Shown here: in pieces, positions 37,636 through 48,837 of the stretch
Numbering within the stretch: position 1 is the first letter of the stretch
How the letters are laid out: each line of letters begins with the position of its first letter
From: Siphonodentalium dalli
Lineage: Eukaryota; Mollusca; Scaphopoda; Gadilida; Siphonodentaliidae
Direction: 5' to 3'
NCBI GenBank assembly: GCA_032622095.1
Contig: CP136065.1
Coordinates: 243,349,474 to 243,413,473, forward strand
Length of the DNA stretch: 64,000 bases
Notes under the pieces: generated by a model
What the model saw: the letters and a program-made list of their open reading frames with translations, nothing else
What the model was told of the DNA's origin: nothing
Database searches by the model: none
Position numbers and translations under genes: made by a program

Positions 37636-38791
37636 TTGTATATTTTATATTTGTCATGATATATAGGGCTGTTGTCAGTAAGTAATTAAATTACAAACCT
37701 ATACATATGATATGGTAAACGCTCTTTATATACAGTATATAACAGTTATGTATATAGGGTACATCGGCTGGGATTGTGTTCAAAGTTCCAATGCATACAA
37801 TTTGTTATCGTGATAGCAGACAAAAACGTGGGCCATCCCACATACAGGTATACAATCAACCATCCATAAGTTAAATGGTTTGTTGGTTAACGGGCCCTGT
37901 TTCTAAAGTGGTGTTGACATGTGGAGCTATGTAAACATGTCATATTTACTGTATTTGGGTGTTTATTTTTTGAGTGTTTATTTTTTGACTTATCGTACTA
38001 GCTTGATAACACAGAAGGAATCAATTGTTTGGAAAATGTTTACTAAGTCCGTTCCGAAATCATATTTTTGTACCGAAAGTTGGTCCTATAAAAAAATGTT
38101 TGGCCACAACAGCTCATCAGGTACACTTCTGGTCTTTAACAAATATAAAGCAATCTGTTATTTCATATGTGGTTTCGGGAGTATAAGTGCACTTTTTTTT
38201 CTTTAACAAATATAAAGCAATCTGTTATTTCATATGTGGTAGAGTCAGAAAGGAAGGGGGAAAACCCGCGCTAAATATAAAAAATCACATACTAGTACCA
38301 ATGCGTCGCTTTCGATTATAGAATTCAATGTTTATTGCGATATTGGCTCACAACAGTCACAGGAATAACATGCCATTTCGAGTTGGGACCTTCACCTACA
38401 GCGAAGTACATTATTAACTCTTTCAGTGCCAGGGCCGATCTCATCGGCCTTAATTTACGGTCTGTAAAAAAAATTAAAAATTAAAATAAATAAAAACAAA
38501 TTTAATTTATTTTTTCTATTTTTTTGGGTTGAATTGTTTTTGGGTTGAATTTGTCATAGCAGACATGCGAAGTTACAAACGCTCGAGTATAGAACGGTAT
38601 AATACCGCACAAACACAACAAGGAGAACCACATCTCGATGTTCAATGTCAGGAATTGCTTCCAACGGAGGTGGCATTTAAAGTCACGACCTGACAAAACA
38701 ATTATAGTTATGGGATATCGATTCTATAATTGCGACATGTGTATATGTTTATCGATAATATAAATTCGTGGCCTTTTTCTTCTTGTTTCTT
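37636..38791. other. Intron 3 spacer with a 67-bp duplication
   Basis: CTTTAACAAATATAAAGCAA and the following 20 bp occur at 38133 and again at 38200. A TTAACTCTTTCAGTGCC motif at about 38413 resembles a TTAA-type transposon end, but no partner end was found. Confidence 0.5.
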
Positions 38792-39410
38792 TTTAAAGAT
38801 ACGGGCGGCGTTGGCGGTGGGTATGCTCTTCTTCTTCTTCCGCATAAGGCAAATCTCTTTTAAGAGTGTTTAAAGCCTGGCGCATGCATGATAAAAACAG
38901 TTAAAATGTGTATATATGCTGTTAAAATATTCACCTCCGTCAAAACCGCCATAAACAGAAATAATAGTAAAATATAGACAGACATTGTTCTTATACCAAT
39001 CAGAAATATGGCGTAAACAGTATGTTATTGTCAACTGTTTTTCCTTTGTTATGTAAACAAAAGCAAAAAACGTTACAGAACCTGGCATTTGTTTAGATCT
39101 GGATATGGTAAACATAAAGAGCGTTATTTGTTACTGTTTTCCTGATATGGAAGTAATAAAGAGCGTTTATATCATTTGTGTGTGATTAACCAATAGAATT
39201 GCACTGTGCAATGTAAACAGAAGCAACACTTCTGTAACACGAGCAGGCTCTTGTTTACGTACACCATCGTACGTCTTGACGACAATATACTATTTACGCA
39301 CCGATTATGTTTGGCATATGAATAAAACTATATATATTTTAATATTCCTGTTGGTGGCGATTTGAACAAATATGAATATTTCTGCAACGAACACCGCCCG
39401 TGCCTTTAAA
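38792..39410. mobile_element. TIR element, TTAAAGGCACGG family, copy 2
   Basis: Left end TTTAAAGATACGGGCGGCG and right end CGCCCGTGCCTTTAAA are imperfect inverted repeats related to the element at 9255-9570. Interior homology includes TTATACCAATCA and TTATGTAAACAAAA. Two GATATGG..GTAATAAAGAGCGTT-like motifs also occur near 54430. Confidence 0.7.
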
Positions 39411-39865
39411 GGTACTCAATCCGATCAAAGGGTCCCCATATCATCAAGATACAAGAACAACAATATTTCTTCAAAATACGCTCTAGTTATCAGAATCGAT
39501 TAATTGCAACAAAATAATGCCAACCACTGTCAACTATGGTATCAAATTTTCCAAAACGTGTTATTTATCAACATTTTCTTCAACGAAATATCGCCGTATT
39601 ATCACTTGAATATTCAAGAAATTTGGCCGTATTTACCACTTGTTTTTAGAGTTAACCACCCTCATCCGCAATTTTTACCGAGATCGTTCTTTTGACGGCG
39701 TGTTTCTGGGCCACAAACAATATATATAACAAACTTCAAAAATCGATATCTGATCACTCTGAGCGTTGGTGGATAGGTTCCTCGACTCGAATCAAATATT
39801 TGTTTACCCCCGAAGCCAAAGAAATAGTAATTTTGGGGTGTTTACTCGGATTGAGTACCTTTAAA
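39405..39865. mobile_element. TTTAAA-ended TIR element next to the terminal exon
   Basis: Perfect 20-bp inverted ends TTTAAAGGTACTCAATCCGA at 39405-39424 and 39846-39865. The left TTTAAA is shared with the right end of the preceding element, so the two elements abut at one target. The right end is 38 bp before the terminal exon. No coding capacity. Confidence 0.85.
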
Positions 39866-39903
39866 TGATGGTCAACTTCAAACGCTGTTTTTATTCATTA
39901 CAG

Positions 39904-40052
39904 GTAACGTCGGCGGGCAGTTTGGACTTTTTATAGGAGCCAGTCTACTGACGCTATCAGAATTCGTCGAACTATTCGTGTGTTGTGTGCTTTTGTTCTG
40001 GAAAAAGATTAGGAAAGACCAGACTGTTCCGTACCCTGATACATGTAAATAA
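39904..40052 (+). CDS. DEG/ENaC channel terminal exon (TM2, selectivity filter, stop)
   Basis: Terminal coding exon. The acceptor is a T-rich tract with TTCATTACAG ending at 39903. Two bases complete a Gly codon, then 48 codons and TAA at 40050-40052. It encodes GNVGGQFGLFIGAS, the most conserved DEG/ENaC stretch: the pre-TM2 glycines and the GAS filter triplet. Next come LLTLSEFVEL with the expected acidic residues, a Cys-rich hydrophobic end of TM2, and a basic membrane-exit segment (WKKIRK). The cytosolic tail is only about 17 residues and ends TCK, short for the family. No clear AATAAA signal was seen in the next several hundred bases. A TTTAAA-ended inverted-repeat element stops 38 bp upstream of the exon. 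Confidence 0.94.
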
Positions 40053-40714
40053 TACACCGGAATCGTTAATATATCATCAGAACCATCACCATAATACGTG
40101 GTTAGAACATAATTATAGTAATAATATATATATATAGACAAATTGACATGCACTATACATAAGTGACGATATAGCTATACAACACTAATCTGTACTCGAT
40201 AATGTCTTGTGTGTGTGTGTATTTAAGAAATACATTTCGATATGTGATTTACAGATAGAACTAGGGTACTAACTGTTACACGATTATATACGGCCTGTGG
40301 TCGAATTTGATGTGCTATTTGTTTTTTATTTGAGTACACATTTGACAGACTATACGTTTCTGAATGTTATTGTACACCATTGTATGGACAATGTCATCAG
40401 GATATCAAGATTCTATCTCATCCGGCTGTGTTTCTGTCTATCTCTTGTATAAAGTAACAGAGGAGGGACATCTAGACTACTCCAAAGGGGTATAACGGGT
40501 GTATCTGCTTTACGATGAAGATAATGGCGCAGGTTAATATTTTCTAAAGTGACCATGTCGGCATCAAGGTGGAAAAGGGGGTGGAACGTCGGTTTGGATG
40601 AATTTGTTTTTCTGCGACGTCCACCAAACATGCATGTATATATATATCAGATTTATGGAGGCACTGACTGACTATGGTGAACTATATGATTCGAGTGTAT
40701 ATACAATGAAACTA
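40053..40714. other. 3' UTR and flank of the channel gene
   Basis: Follows the TAA stop. No canonical AATAAA near the stop; a short TG run lies near 40210. The transcript end cannot be placed. Confidence 0.4.
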
Positions 40715-43245
40715 TATATATTCCATTCACACTTTTGGGATTCTGGCCACATTTTTAAAGGAAATGAGCAGAACTTTGAAACGGAACTGAGATGAATCAT
40801 AATCTGTGGCTATTCTGGCTCATTAGGGTAAAACATATCAACTTGATACAAGAGTGGGGTGTCCATTGAGATGTATGGGCATACAAGTAGTGGCTGTATG
40901 GTCATGTGTGAGATTAATATGTTTACAGGGGGTGACTGTATGGTTGTATGGTAATGTGTGGATGTACGGGTATACATGATGTGGCTTATTGGACCATGAT
41001 ATGGTGTGTGGATATAAGGAGAGTAGCTATATGGTCATCTCTGTGTTGTTTATGTATATGGAGTGACTGTATTTTCATGGTGGCTGTATTGTCACAGGTG
41101 TTTGCACATGTATACATGTGTTGTCTTTGTGATCATGGGTGGGGTACATGGATAAATAGGGAGTAGTTGAATGGCTATGCCTAATGTGTATAGGTGTACA
41201 TAGAATGACAGTACGGTCGTGTATTGTTATGCCTGGGCGAGCGTGTGGGCATATAGGGAGTGCCCTTGTCGTAATGGATGGGATGTATATTTATATATGT
41301 CGTGGATGTACATTGTCATTGGTGATTGTTTAGGTATACAGGGAGTAGCTGTGTGGTCATGGGTGGCGTGTATGGTTGTTCAGCGAGTGGTTGAATTGTC
41401 ATATGTGGGGAGTATATACAAGTCTGGAAGGTATGATTGGCCGTGTGTGCGAAGTATTGGTACATCTGGAAGGACCGTATGGTCATTGGTGATGTGTATA
41501 TGTACACCTGGAGTTACTCTATGGCCATGTGTGGGGTGTATATGTATATATCGAGTGGCTATATGGCCACGAGTATGTCAAATAGATATACAGGGAGTAA
41601 TGTGTGGCCATTGGTGAGATGAATATGTGTACAAGGGGTGACTGTGATCACCAATGTGGTGAATAGGTATACATGGTGTGACTATATGGTGATGGTCAGC
41701 TGTAGGAGTATACCTCGTGTGCATGTATGGTGACTCATAGCTGTATGGTCATGTGTTGTGTACGGGTATACACAAATGTGGCTGTATAGTCATGGGTGAG
41801 GGATATGTGTATAGCTAGTGTGGCTATATGGCCATTGGTGATGTGCATATCTATACCTGGAGTGACTCTATAGTCACGAGTGGGGTATATATGTTTATCT
41901 TGAGAGTGGCTATTTCGCAATGGGCGTGGCGATTAGATTTACAGGGAGTGACCGTATGGCCAATGGCGTGGTGAATATGTGTACCAGTAGGGACTGTGTG
42001 ATCATGGATGTGGTGAATAGGTATACATGGAGTTACCTGGTGTACCTATATATTGACTCATGGCTGTGTGGGGTGTATGGGTATACACAAGTGTGGTATT
42101 GTCATGGGTGAGGGATATGTGTATAAAGCGAGTAATTATATGACCATTGGTGAGGTGCATATATATACCTGGATAAGGGGTATGTGTATACAGCGAGTAA
42201 TCATATGACAATTGGTGAGGTGCATTTGTATACCTGGAGTGACTCTATGGTCATGGGTGGAGTGTATATGCATATATTGCGTGGCTATTTGGCCATTGTG
42301 TGGGAAAATAGGTACACATGGAGTGACTATGGCCAATGGTGAGGTCAATATAGGTATGCAATGATTGACACTACGATCATGAATGTGGTGAATAGGTATA
42401 CATACAGTATATATAAGTACCTGTGTGACTATATAGTCATGGTGTGGTGTATGGGTATACGCATGTGTGGTATTGTCATGGGTGGGGGGTATGTGTATAA
42501 ACCGAGTGATTATATGACCATTGATGAGGTGCATATGTATACCTGGGTGATGGGTATGTGTATAAAGCGAGTGATTATATTACCACTGATGAGGTGCATA
42601 TGTATACATGGAGTGACTGTGGTCATGGTGGAGTGTATATGCATATATTGAGTGGCTATTTGGCCACGGGTGTGGGGAATAGGTACACATGGCGTGACTG
42701 TATAGCCAATGGTGATGTCAATAGGTATACAATGAATTGGCTGTATGATCATGAATGTGGTGAATATGTATACATATTGTGACGATATGGTCATGGGTCA
42801 AGTGTAGGACGTATATCTGGTGTACTTGTATTGTTACTGGTAGGTGTATGCTGATGTGCATGGGTTTTCACAAGTATTGCTGAATGCTGATGGGTGAGGT
42901 GTGTGTGTAAACAGCGAGCGACTATATTGTCAGCTGTGTGGTGTTTATTTATATATGGTGTGACCATGTGATACTGGTGGGTTTTACATGGGTATCTTGG
43001 GTGGCTATCGCTTTCCACAATAACTCAATGATATGTTAATCGATAGAGAGGCCACATCGTAGAGTCCTCCTTCTTGGTGGCGATTATACACAATGGAGGA
43101 AATGCTAAACGACTGTCCTGACAACAGTTGATAAATGTGTATGCTAATGGGCTAGGGTAGCCACATATTATGGTCATCTCAGTTTCGTTTCAAAGTTCTG
43201 CCAATTTCTTTTCAAAAACATGGCCAGAATCACAAAAGACGTTTT
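40715..43245. repeat. Inverted arms enclosing a 42-bp tandem array
   Basis: The left arm 40715-40850 is the imperfect reverse complement of 43115-43245 (shared CATCTCAGTTTCGTTTCAAAG, TGGCCAGAATC, AGTTGATA). A third relative, in the orientation of the right arm, lies at 43880-43990. Confidence 0.75.
40850..43010 (+). repeat. Degenerate 42-bp minisatellite
   Basis: About 50 diverged units built on GACTGTATGGTCATGGGTG and GTATATGTATACATGGAGT. Because 42 is a multiple of three, several frames stay open on both strands (up to 132 codons, for example 41219-41617 + and 42136-42534 -), giving repetitive peptides such as VYMYTW. These are repeat translations, not genes. Confidence 0.88.
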
Positions 43246-44510
43246 CGCACAATTCCACACTGCATACTTTAAATGTTCACGACTCATAATGTACTGTGAC
43301 AACCAGAATACAATATTTAGTTGTCAGTCGATTAACTAACATGTCTAATAACCAAGTGAGTCACACTTTGCTACCTTTTCAGAACATCAGAGCATTATGT
43401 TCCGGATATATGTGAAAATCAACTTTTTACCCAATTTATTTGCAATTTTGGAAGCCATCTTTAGTAATTTGGTCATTAAACACCTTAGTGTGACACATTT
43501 AAGGTAGATCAAAACAATAAACACCTTTTGAAACTAAGATAGTTACATTTTGCTTGAAAAAATGGTTAAAACCTGAGAAGAGATTTTTTGCCGATATTTA
43601 TTATGTTAAGTTTGTGAAAGTAAAATCCAATATTCCCCAGTAATTTCTTTGCTACAATAGTAACAATTAACCAAAGTGCATCAAGCGTATTAGTTTTCAA
43701 TGCATAGAAGACAGAATATCTAATTCTATTCATCAACCACAACTTGTAAACGATTGCAGGTCACACGGGGGCAATATCTACCATTTACCATATTTTGGTG
43801 GCCATTTTGGTGGCCATTTTGAGCCAAAGTAACAACATTTGTTCCTATGGGTTGGAATATCGATGGGTAATGATATGCCTGACTTACATTCCACAGTTCT
43901 GCTCATTCCTTGTTGAAATATGTCTAGAAACCCAAGTGTGATTTTTGGTGAAATTTTATACCGCATTCTGTAAAATCAACATTTTGAGGGATCGGAAGGG
44001 GCTAGGAACCCAATAATTGCTTTTTTCATTACCCCAATGATAACTTAATATAAAAATACAAAAATAAGGTCACAATCCTCAACCAGTTCCAAACAGTAGA
44101 AACTGATATAGAAGATATTAGTGAAAAAACGTCATATTTTCCACTTCCGGCGGCCATTTTGAATAAATGAAATTTATTCATACATATAAATAAGGAGTAC
44201 TCAATTATCAATAGAACGACATATCGCACGACTTAATACCTCATAAACTCCCTGAGTGATTGCGAATTAAAATTTGCCAGGTAGAGATAATCAATTTTGG
44301 CGGCCATCTTGGATTCAATGGCTTCGAAACATGTGACCTTTGACTACCTATATACATCCATGTGCTCATGGAATGTTATAGAAAACTGCCCTGGCCTATG
44401 TTCTCGTGGAAAATCATGAAAACATCGGTATTGTTCATAGTTTAATTACGTTATGCATGCGTAAGTTCACATACTGTACTTTTAAAGATATATCTTCAAA
44501 ATAAATAAAA
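43246..44510. other. Non-coding region with GGCCATTTTGG motifs
   Basis: Several GGTGGCCATTTTGG / GGCGGCCATTTTGA motifs near 43797, 44150 and 44300, and a copy of the inverted-arm repeat at 43880-43990. No gene seen. Confidence 0.5.
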
Positions 44511-45460
44511 AACAAGAGGTGGCATCAGAGATGCTGTGTCTCGTTTTCGGTGGCTTACCGCCGGTGGCTACCGCCAATTGGTGTGCATCAGTATCGGTAG
44601 ACTAATTAATAGGTAAAATCGAAAAATGACTAATTAAGGGCCATAACTCCATCAAATTTTATCGGGCCAGGCTGGTTTTCGAACTCGTCCGAGATATTCT
44701 TGGGAGACACCTATAAACCAAATTTCAATCAAATCGGATAACGTTTGTTGAAGTTATCGCGCTAACGAGCTTAAAATTCGTGAAAAATGACTTAATTAAG
44801 GGCCATAACTCTATCAAATTTTATCGGACCTGAACGGTTTTCGAACTCGACTGAGATATTCTTGGGAGACACCTATAAACCAAATTTCAATCAAATCGGA
44901 AAACGTTTGTTGAAGTTATCGCGCTAAGAGCTGAAAATTCGTGAAAAATGACTAATTAAGGGCCATAACTCTATCAAATTTTATCGGACGAGGGCGGTTT
45001 TCGAACTTATCCGAGATATTCTTGGGAGACACCTATATACCAAATTTCAATCAAATCGGATAACGTTTGTTGAAGTTATCGCGCTAACGAGCTGAAAAAT
45101 CGTGAAAAATGACTAATTAAGGGCCATAACTCTATCAAATTTTATCGGACGAGGCCGGTTTTCGAACTCATCCGAGATATTCTTGGGAGACACCTATATA
45201 CCAAATTTCAATCAAATCGGATAACGTTTGTTGAAGTTATCGCGCTAACGAGCTGAAAATTCAAAGGGCCATAACTCTGTAATAAATGTGCGGACGAACC
45301 CAATTTTTTGTCTGCAGCTTACGTGCATGGATATGTACTTTTAATCCGTCAATAAACGGTTGAGTTATAAGCAAAACACGTCGCCCGCCCGTCCGCCGCC
45401 CGCCCACCGTCCCTCGTCAAACTATAAGTCGAGTTTTGGAAAAAAAACTCGACTAATAAA
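44511..45460 (+). mobile_element. SINE/MITE-like element with four 161-bp tandem repeats
   Basis: Starts AACAAGAGGTGGCATCAGAG. GGGCCATAACT marks repeat starts at 44638, 44800, 44960, 45121 and a partial 45266 (period 160-162). It ends with CGTCGCCCGCCCGTCCG and a hairpin AGTCGAGTTTT / AAAACTCGACT at 45427-45453. I associate this layout with abundant molluscan repeats. Confidence 0.75.
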
Positions 45461-45919
45461 ATAATCGGTGCCCACGACACTTATTATATACAGTTCGAAA
45501 AAAACTGTTTTGAAAAGATGCATGTAGTTTTAGTATTAAATTTGAGATAAATATTACCCCTACCCCCAATAAGGATTTTATCGCAAAAAATCATTGTAGT
45601 TTGTTGAAAATCGCTATAAAATGAAAAAGCCCCCACGTCCGAGTGGCAAACAAGCAGAAAAATGTGTGAAATACATCCGTCTATCGGAAAAACATAGTCG
45701 GCAAAAATCCGCACAGGAGGAGGGTGGCCATATGGTAGCTCACGGTCTATAAGCTGTCATGTGAGTTAGCGAGGAGTACAGTGTCATATGCATAAATAAA
45801 ATTAAGAGAAATAGTTTCAAGTAAAGTCCGGTATCAAATTCTTCTGGCACTTTAATGTAGATTCCATTGGATCCATGCTCACGAAGATGATTTTCAAGAT
45901 AATTTAGGTATATTACAAA
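45461..45919. other. Spacer before the LINE fragment, nothing recognised
   Basis: A minus-strand frame at 45740-46060 overlaps the reverse-transcriptase coding strand and is a shadow. Confidence 0.4.
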
Positions 45920-47022
45920 TAGTATCACGTCAATCCTTCTGTATAAATTACAAGCCTTGGGTTTTTCGGATGCAGCTATTTCATGGTTCGAATCATACCT
46001 AACAGGCAGAACCCAGGTGGTAGATATATGAGGCACCCTATCAGAGCCTAATTCTCTCACTTGTGGAGTCCCTCAAGGGTCGATCCTGGGTCCTTTGTTA
46101 TACCTCCTTTACGTTAATGATGCGGAGGCATCAGTCAACTGTAACCTTCTTTTGTATGCAGATGACTCAACTCTGATTGTCTCTGGCAAAAGTGTAACCT
46201 CTATTGGACAGTGTCTCAGTACAGAACTTGAAAATTTAAGCAACTGGTTGGTAGATAATAAACTATCCCTACATTTGGGGAAAACGGAATCTATTCTTTT
46301 TGGCTCACAACCTAAGATTCGTAAACAGTCAAAGCTAATAGTTAACTGTAAGGACATTTCAATAAATTCCACAACCTCAGTCAAATATCTAGGAGCAATA
46401 TTGGACCAAAATTTAAATGGAGAAATGATGGCTGAGTCAGTTTTGAAGAAAATCAATTCTCGTATTAAATATATGTATCGAAAAGCAAAATTTCTAAATC
46501 AGCACTGTAGGAAACTTATGGCTATGTCTCTTATCCAATGTCATTTTGATTATGCATGCAACTTTTGGTTTTCTCCACTTACAGTCAAAACTAAAGGAAA
46601 ACTTCAGACCTCCCAAAATAGGATGGTTAGATTTATTCTTGGTCTAGAAAGTTTCAGTCATATAAATTTAGATCACTTTCAACATCTCAAGATGTTCCCA
46701 GTAGAGAATAGGATAATTCAAAGAAAATTGATACTCATGAAAAAGATCTATGATAATAATGGCCCAAATTACCTCAATTCTATGTTTACCTTAGCAAATC
46801 CTTCCCATGACACAAGATCTGGAAAATTCAAATATAATATCCCCTCTGTTGGACCTTTTGGTTCGAAGAGTTTTATGTATTCCGGCATTAAATGCTGGAA
46901 TAATGTTGTAAAATATTTAGATCCTTCGTGTAATGAGAAACAATGGAGAGCCGACATTGTTGAAAGAATCTGGATATATATCAAACAAAGCGATGAAAGC
47001 ATTTATAAATACTTTTGAAATA
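45920..47022 (+). mobile_element. 5'-truncated non-LTR retrotransposon (jockey/CR1-superfamily RT)
   Basis: Homology starts about 45927 with a SILLYKLQALGFS segment, so the fingers and the first catalytic Asp are missing. From there to 47018 one frame encodes the rest of the RT, interrupted only by TGA at 46029-46031 (after RTQVVDI). Its 3' UTR is unclear because a 231-bp repeat begins at 47023. A possible LINE 3' tail ending CTTATCTTATCTTA lies at 52577. The clade assignment is approximate. Confidence 0.85.
46095..47018 (+). pseudogene. Reverse transcriptase C-terminal half
   Basis: The open stretch begins at a Met inside the RT palm; the true frame continues upstream through GVPQGSILGPLLY (46063-46100, motif B) to an in-frame stop at 46029. 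Visible motifs are YADD (motif C catalytic pair), LHLGKTESILFGS, KYLGAILDQNL, and a C-terminal region with QNRMVRFILGL and NRIIQRKLILMKKIYDNNGPNYL. The product would be the C-terminal half of a non-LTR RT of about 300 residues, lacking endonuclease, ORF1 and RT motif A. With those parts missing it cannot act alone, though the long intact stretch suggests recent insertion. Confidence 0.88.
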
Positions 47023-47253
47023 GGGCAATTTTGTTATCAAAATGTGTAATTTCTAAACAGGAAATATTTACTCTATAGACTATATATTACTCCGACGATA
47101 CCGGTACACTTATGTTACACGAACTATAGTGACCTTTGAACTTCCCATGATTCTCTTGGATTTCCCATAATTCTAATATCGGGTATAAAACACTTTTCGC
47201 GCCGAAAATATTCACTCGATTTCGAATTTTTCGACATGGCACTTCGATTAAGT
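47023..47253 (+). repeat. 231-bp direct repeat, copy 1
   Basis: Begins GGGCAATTTTGTTATC, contains a TATA-like GGGTATAAAAC and ends TTCGATTAAGT. It matches 51600-51830 without indels; I count two substitutions. Confidence 0.95.
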
Positions 47254-47863
47254 CCTGAATCTGTTATTACTATTGGAAGTGACATCATCTGTGACATCAC
47301 GATCTATTTATATTATTGCCATGTTTATCAGTGACGTCAATTCTATATGGACCATGCAGTGTCTACTTTCATATTGTGACATCATCGTGGAATTCAAGAT
47401 GGACATTAATGACTTATTCACTTATTGAATGTTATACTTCAAATTTTGACTTTGAATTAATTTTTTTTAATTCTAAATTTTATACATTGATATTTAATTT
47501 TTAAATGTTTTGAAATGAAATATATTTTAATTTTCTTATTCAGTCAACTTTCTCTGAAATTTCATTTGTTCTCAATTTTGAACATGTAATTTAATTTTTA
47601 TGTTTTCAATATGAACTTTTTGAGTTATGAATTTTTCAAATCGAATCTATCCTAGTTTTGACTTAGTGATTTTTGCATACCCAATATTTACTTGTCAACT
47701 TTTTAAGAAAGTTTTTAAACATTATTTTGTCAGGCGTCCGACTTTGAATAATTTAGTATTAGGTATTGCAAATATAGTTTGATAGTCTGACTTAGATATA
47801 AGTTTGGCTAGTTATCATTTTTCAATAGAGAAGTTGAACTTTGAAAATTTGGTTCTAATTTTT
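47254..47863. other. AT-rich spacer
   Basis: Contains GTGACATCA / TGACGTCA-like motifs near 47280-47340 and long T-rich text; no gene seen. Confidence 0.4.
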
Positions 47864-48318
47864 ACAAATTTCATGAAAGGGCATACATATATTACATGTG
47901 TCCGATCATAACATGGATCAATATCACTACAAATGTCCAAGTAAACTGAATAGTTGCTTTTCTCTGTATGTAGAAGTTCGGTTCTATGTAGGTTATACTT
48001 TATATTTTTGAAATTACAGAGATTATATTTTGACTTGAGCAATCTTTAAAAAAAATCTATTGGATGCTGGTTGAATTATCACATGGAGTTAACAAATTTC
48101 ATGAAATGGCATACATGTGCCCGATCATAACATGATCAATATCACCACAAATGTTCAAGTAAACTGAATAGCTGCCTTTCTCTGTATGTAGAAGTTCAGT
48201 TATATGTAGGTTATACTGAATATTATTCAAATTACAGAGCTTATATTTTGACTTGACAATCATTTTAAAATTTGGTTGGATGCTGGTTGAATTATTACAT
48301 GGAGTTAACTTTAGTGTT
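47864..48318 (+). repeat. 228-bp tandem duplication
   Basis: ACAAATTTCATGAAA starts at 47864 and 48092. Both copies carry CCGATCATAACATG, AGTAAACTGAATAG, CTCTGTATGTAGAAGTTC and TTGGATGCTGGTTGAATTAT. The minus-strand frames here are repeats of each other and not genes. Confidence 0.88.
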
Positions 48319-48837
48319 AATGTCACATACATGTATAGATTACTAAATGTCCAATACGTTATACATTGTAACAATCTCTTGTCAATGTTCATGAGTTGCT
48401 TACTATACAAAACATTGTAGCCTGCAATCCGCTCCTTGCAATCAAGTTGATCATTTTTAATTAATTATATTAATTAAAAGTAATTTTAAAATATTTTCAG
48501 TTTGCATATATATATTTATAACATGCTTGCTTAAGAAAAATGGTTTTATGTCTGCATAAGCTATATATTTTTAGTAATTTACTCTCTTGTTTTAGTACAT
48601 AAACTATATACTGTATTACATCATAAGATTATCATTATTACAGTAAAATGCTCTAGTGACTAGGTCCCCTCGCCTTTGTTTTGGAATATATATATGTGTG
48701 TGTGTAAGCATAGCTTCCTTTTGAGACATTGGCGAGTCGACTTTGTCGCTTTGAACCGACGAACTTCTTTGTCTCGGTGTCTCGAATTTGAGACATGCAT
48801 CCGATGACTTTTGGAGGTGAAATTTAAGCCATCCAGC
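48319..48837. other. Spacer, nothing recognised
   Basis: AT-rich with a short TG run near 48690. Confidence 0.4.

Larger units (their letters stand above)
687..40052 (+). other. DEG/ENaC-family sodium channel gene, 3' portion (gene span)
   Basis: Gene-level entry for four exons (687-743, 7174-7324, 31980-32071, 39904-40052) that splice into one open frame of about 148 residues ending at TAA. Junction phases agree: exon 1 leaves 1 nt and the next supplies 2; exon 2 leaves 2 and the next supplies 1; exon 3 leaves 1 and the last supplies 2. The product has the C-terminal hallmarks of DEG/ENaC channels in order: thumb cysteines, CxCxxPC, last extracellular palm strand, GNVGGQFGLFIGAS before and in TM2, and a short cytosolic tail. 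Family members are trimeric amiloride-type cation channels of the plasma membrane, gated by protons, peptides or force; the ligand cannot be told here. TM1, the N-terminus and most of the extracellular finger and knuckle are missing, probably before the window. Introns are about 6.4, 24.7 and 7.8 kb and full of repeats. Confidence 0.9.

Noticed and set aside
41219-42534. 132-codon frames in the 42-bp array as tandem-repeat proteins
   Set aside because: Open frames follow from a unit length divisible by three and appear on both strands; units are badly diverged.
46109-47002. Minus-strand frames over the RT
   Set aside because: They are antisense shadows of the reverse-transcriptase frame with its YADD motif.
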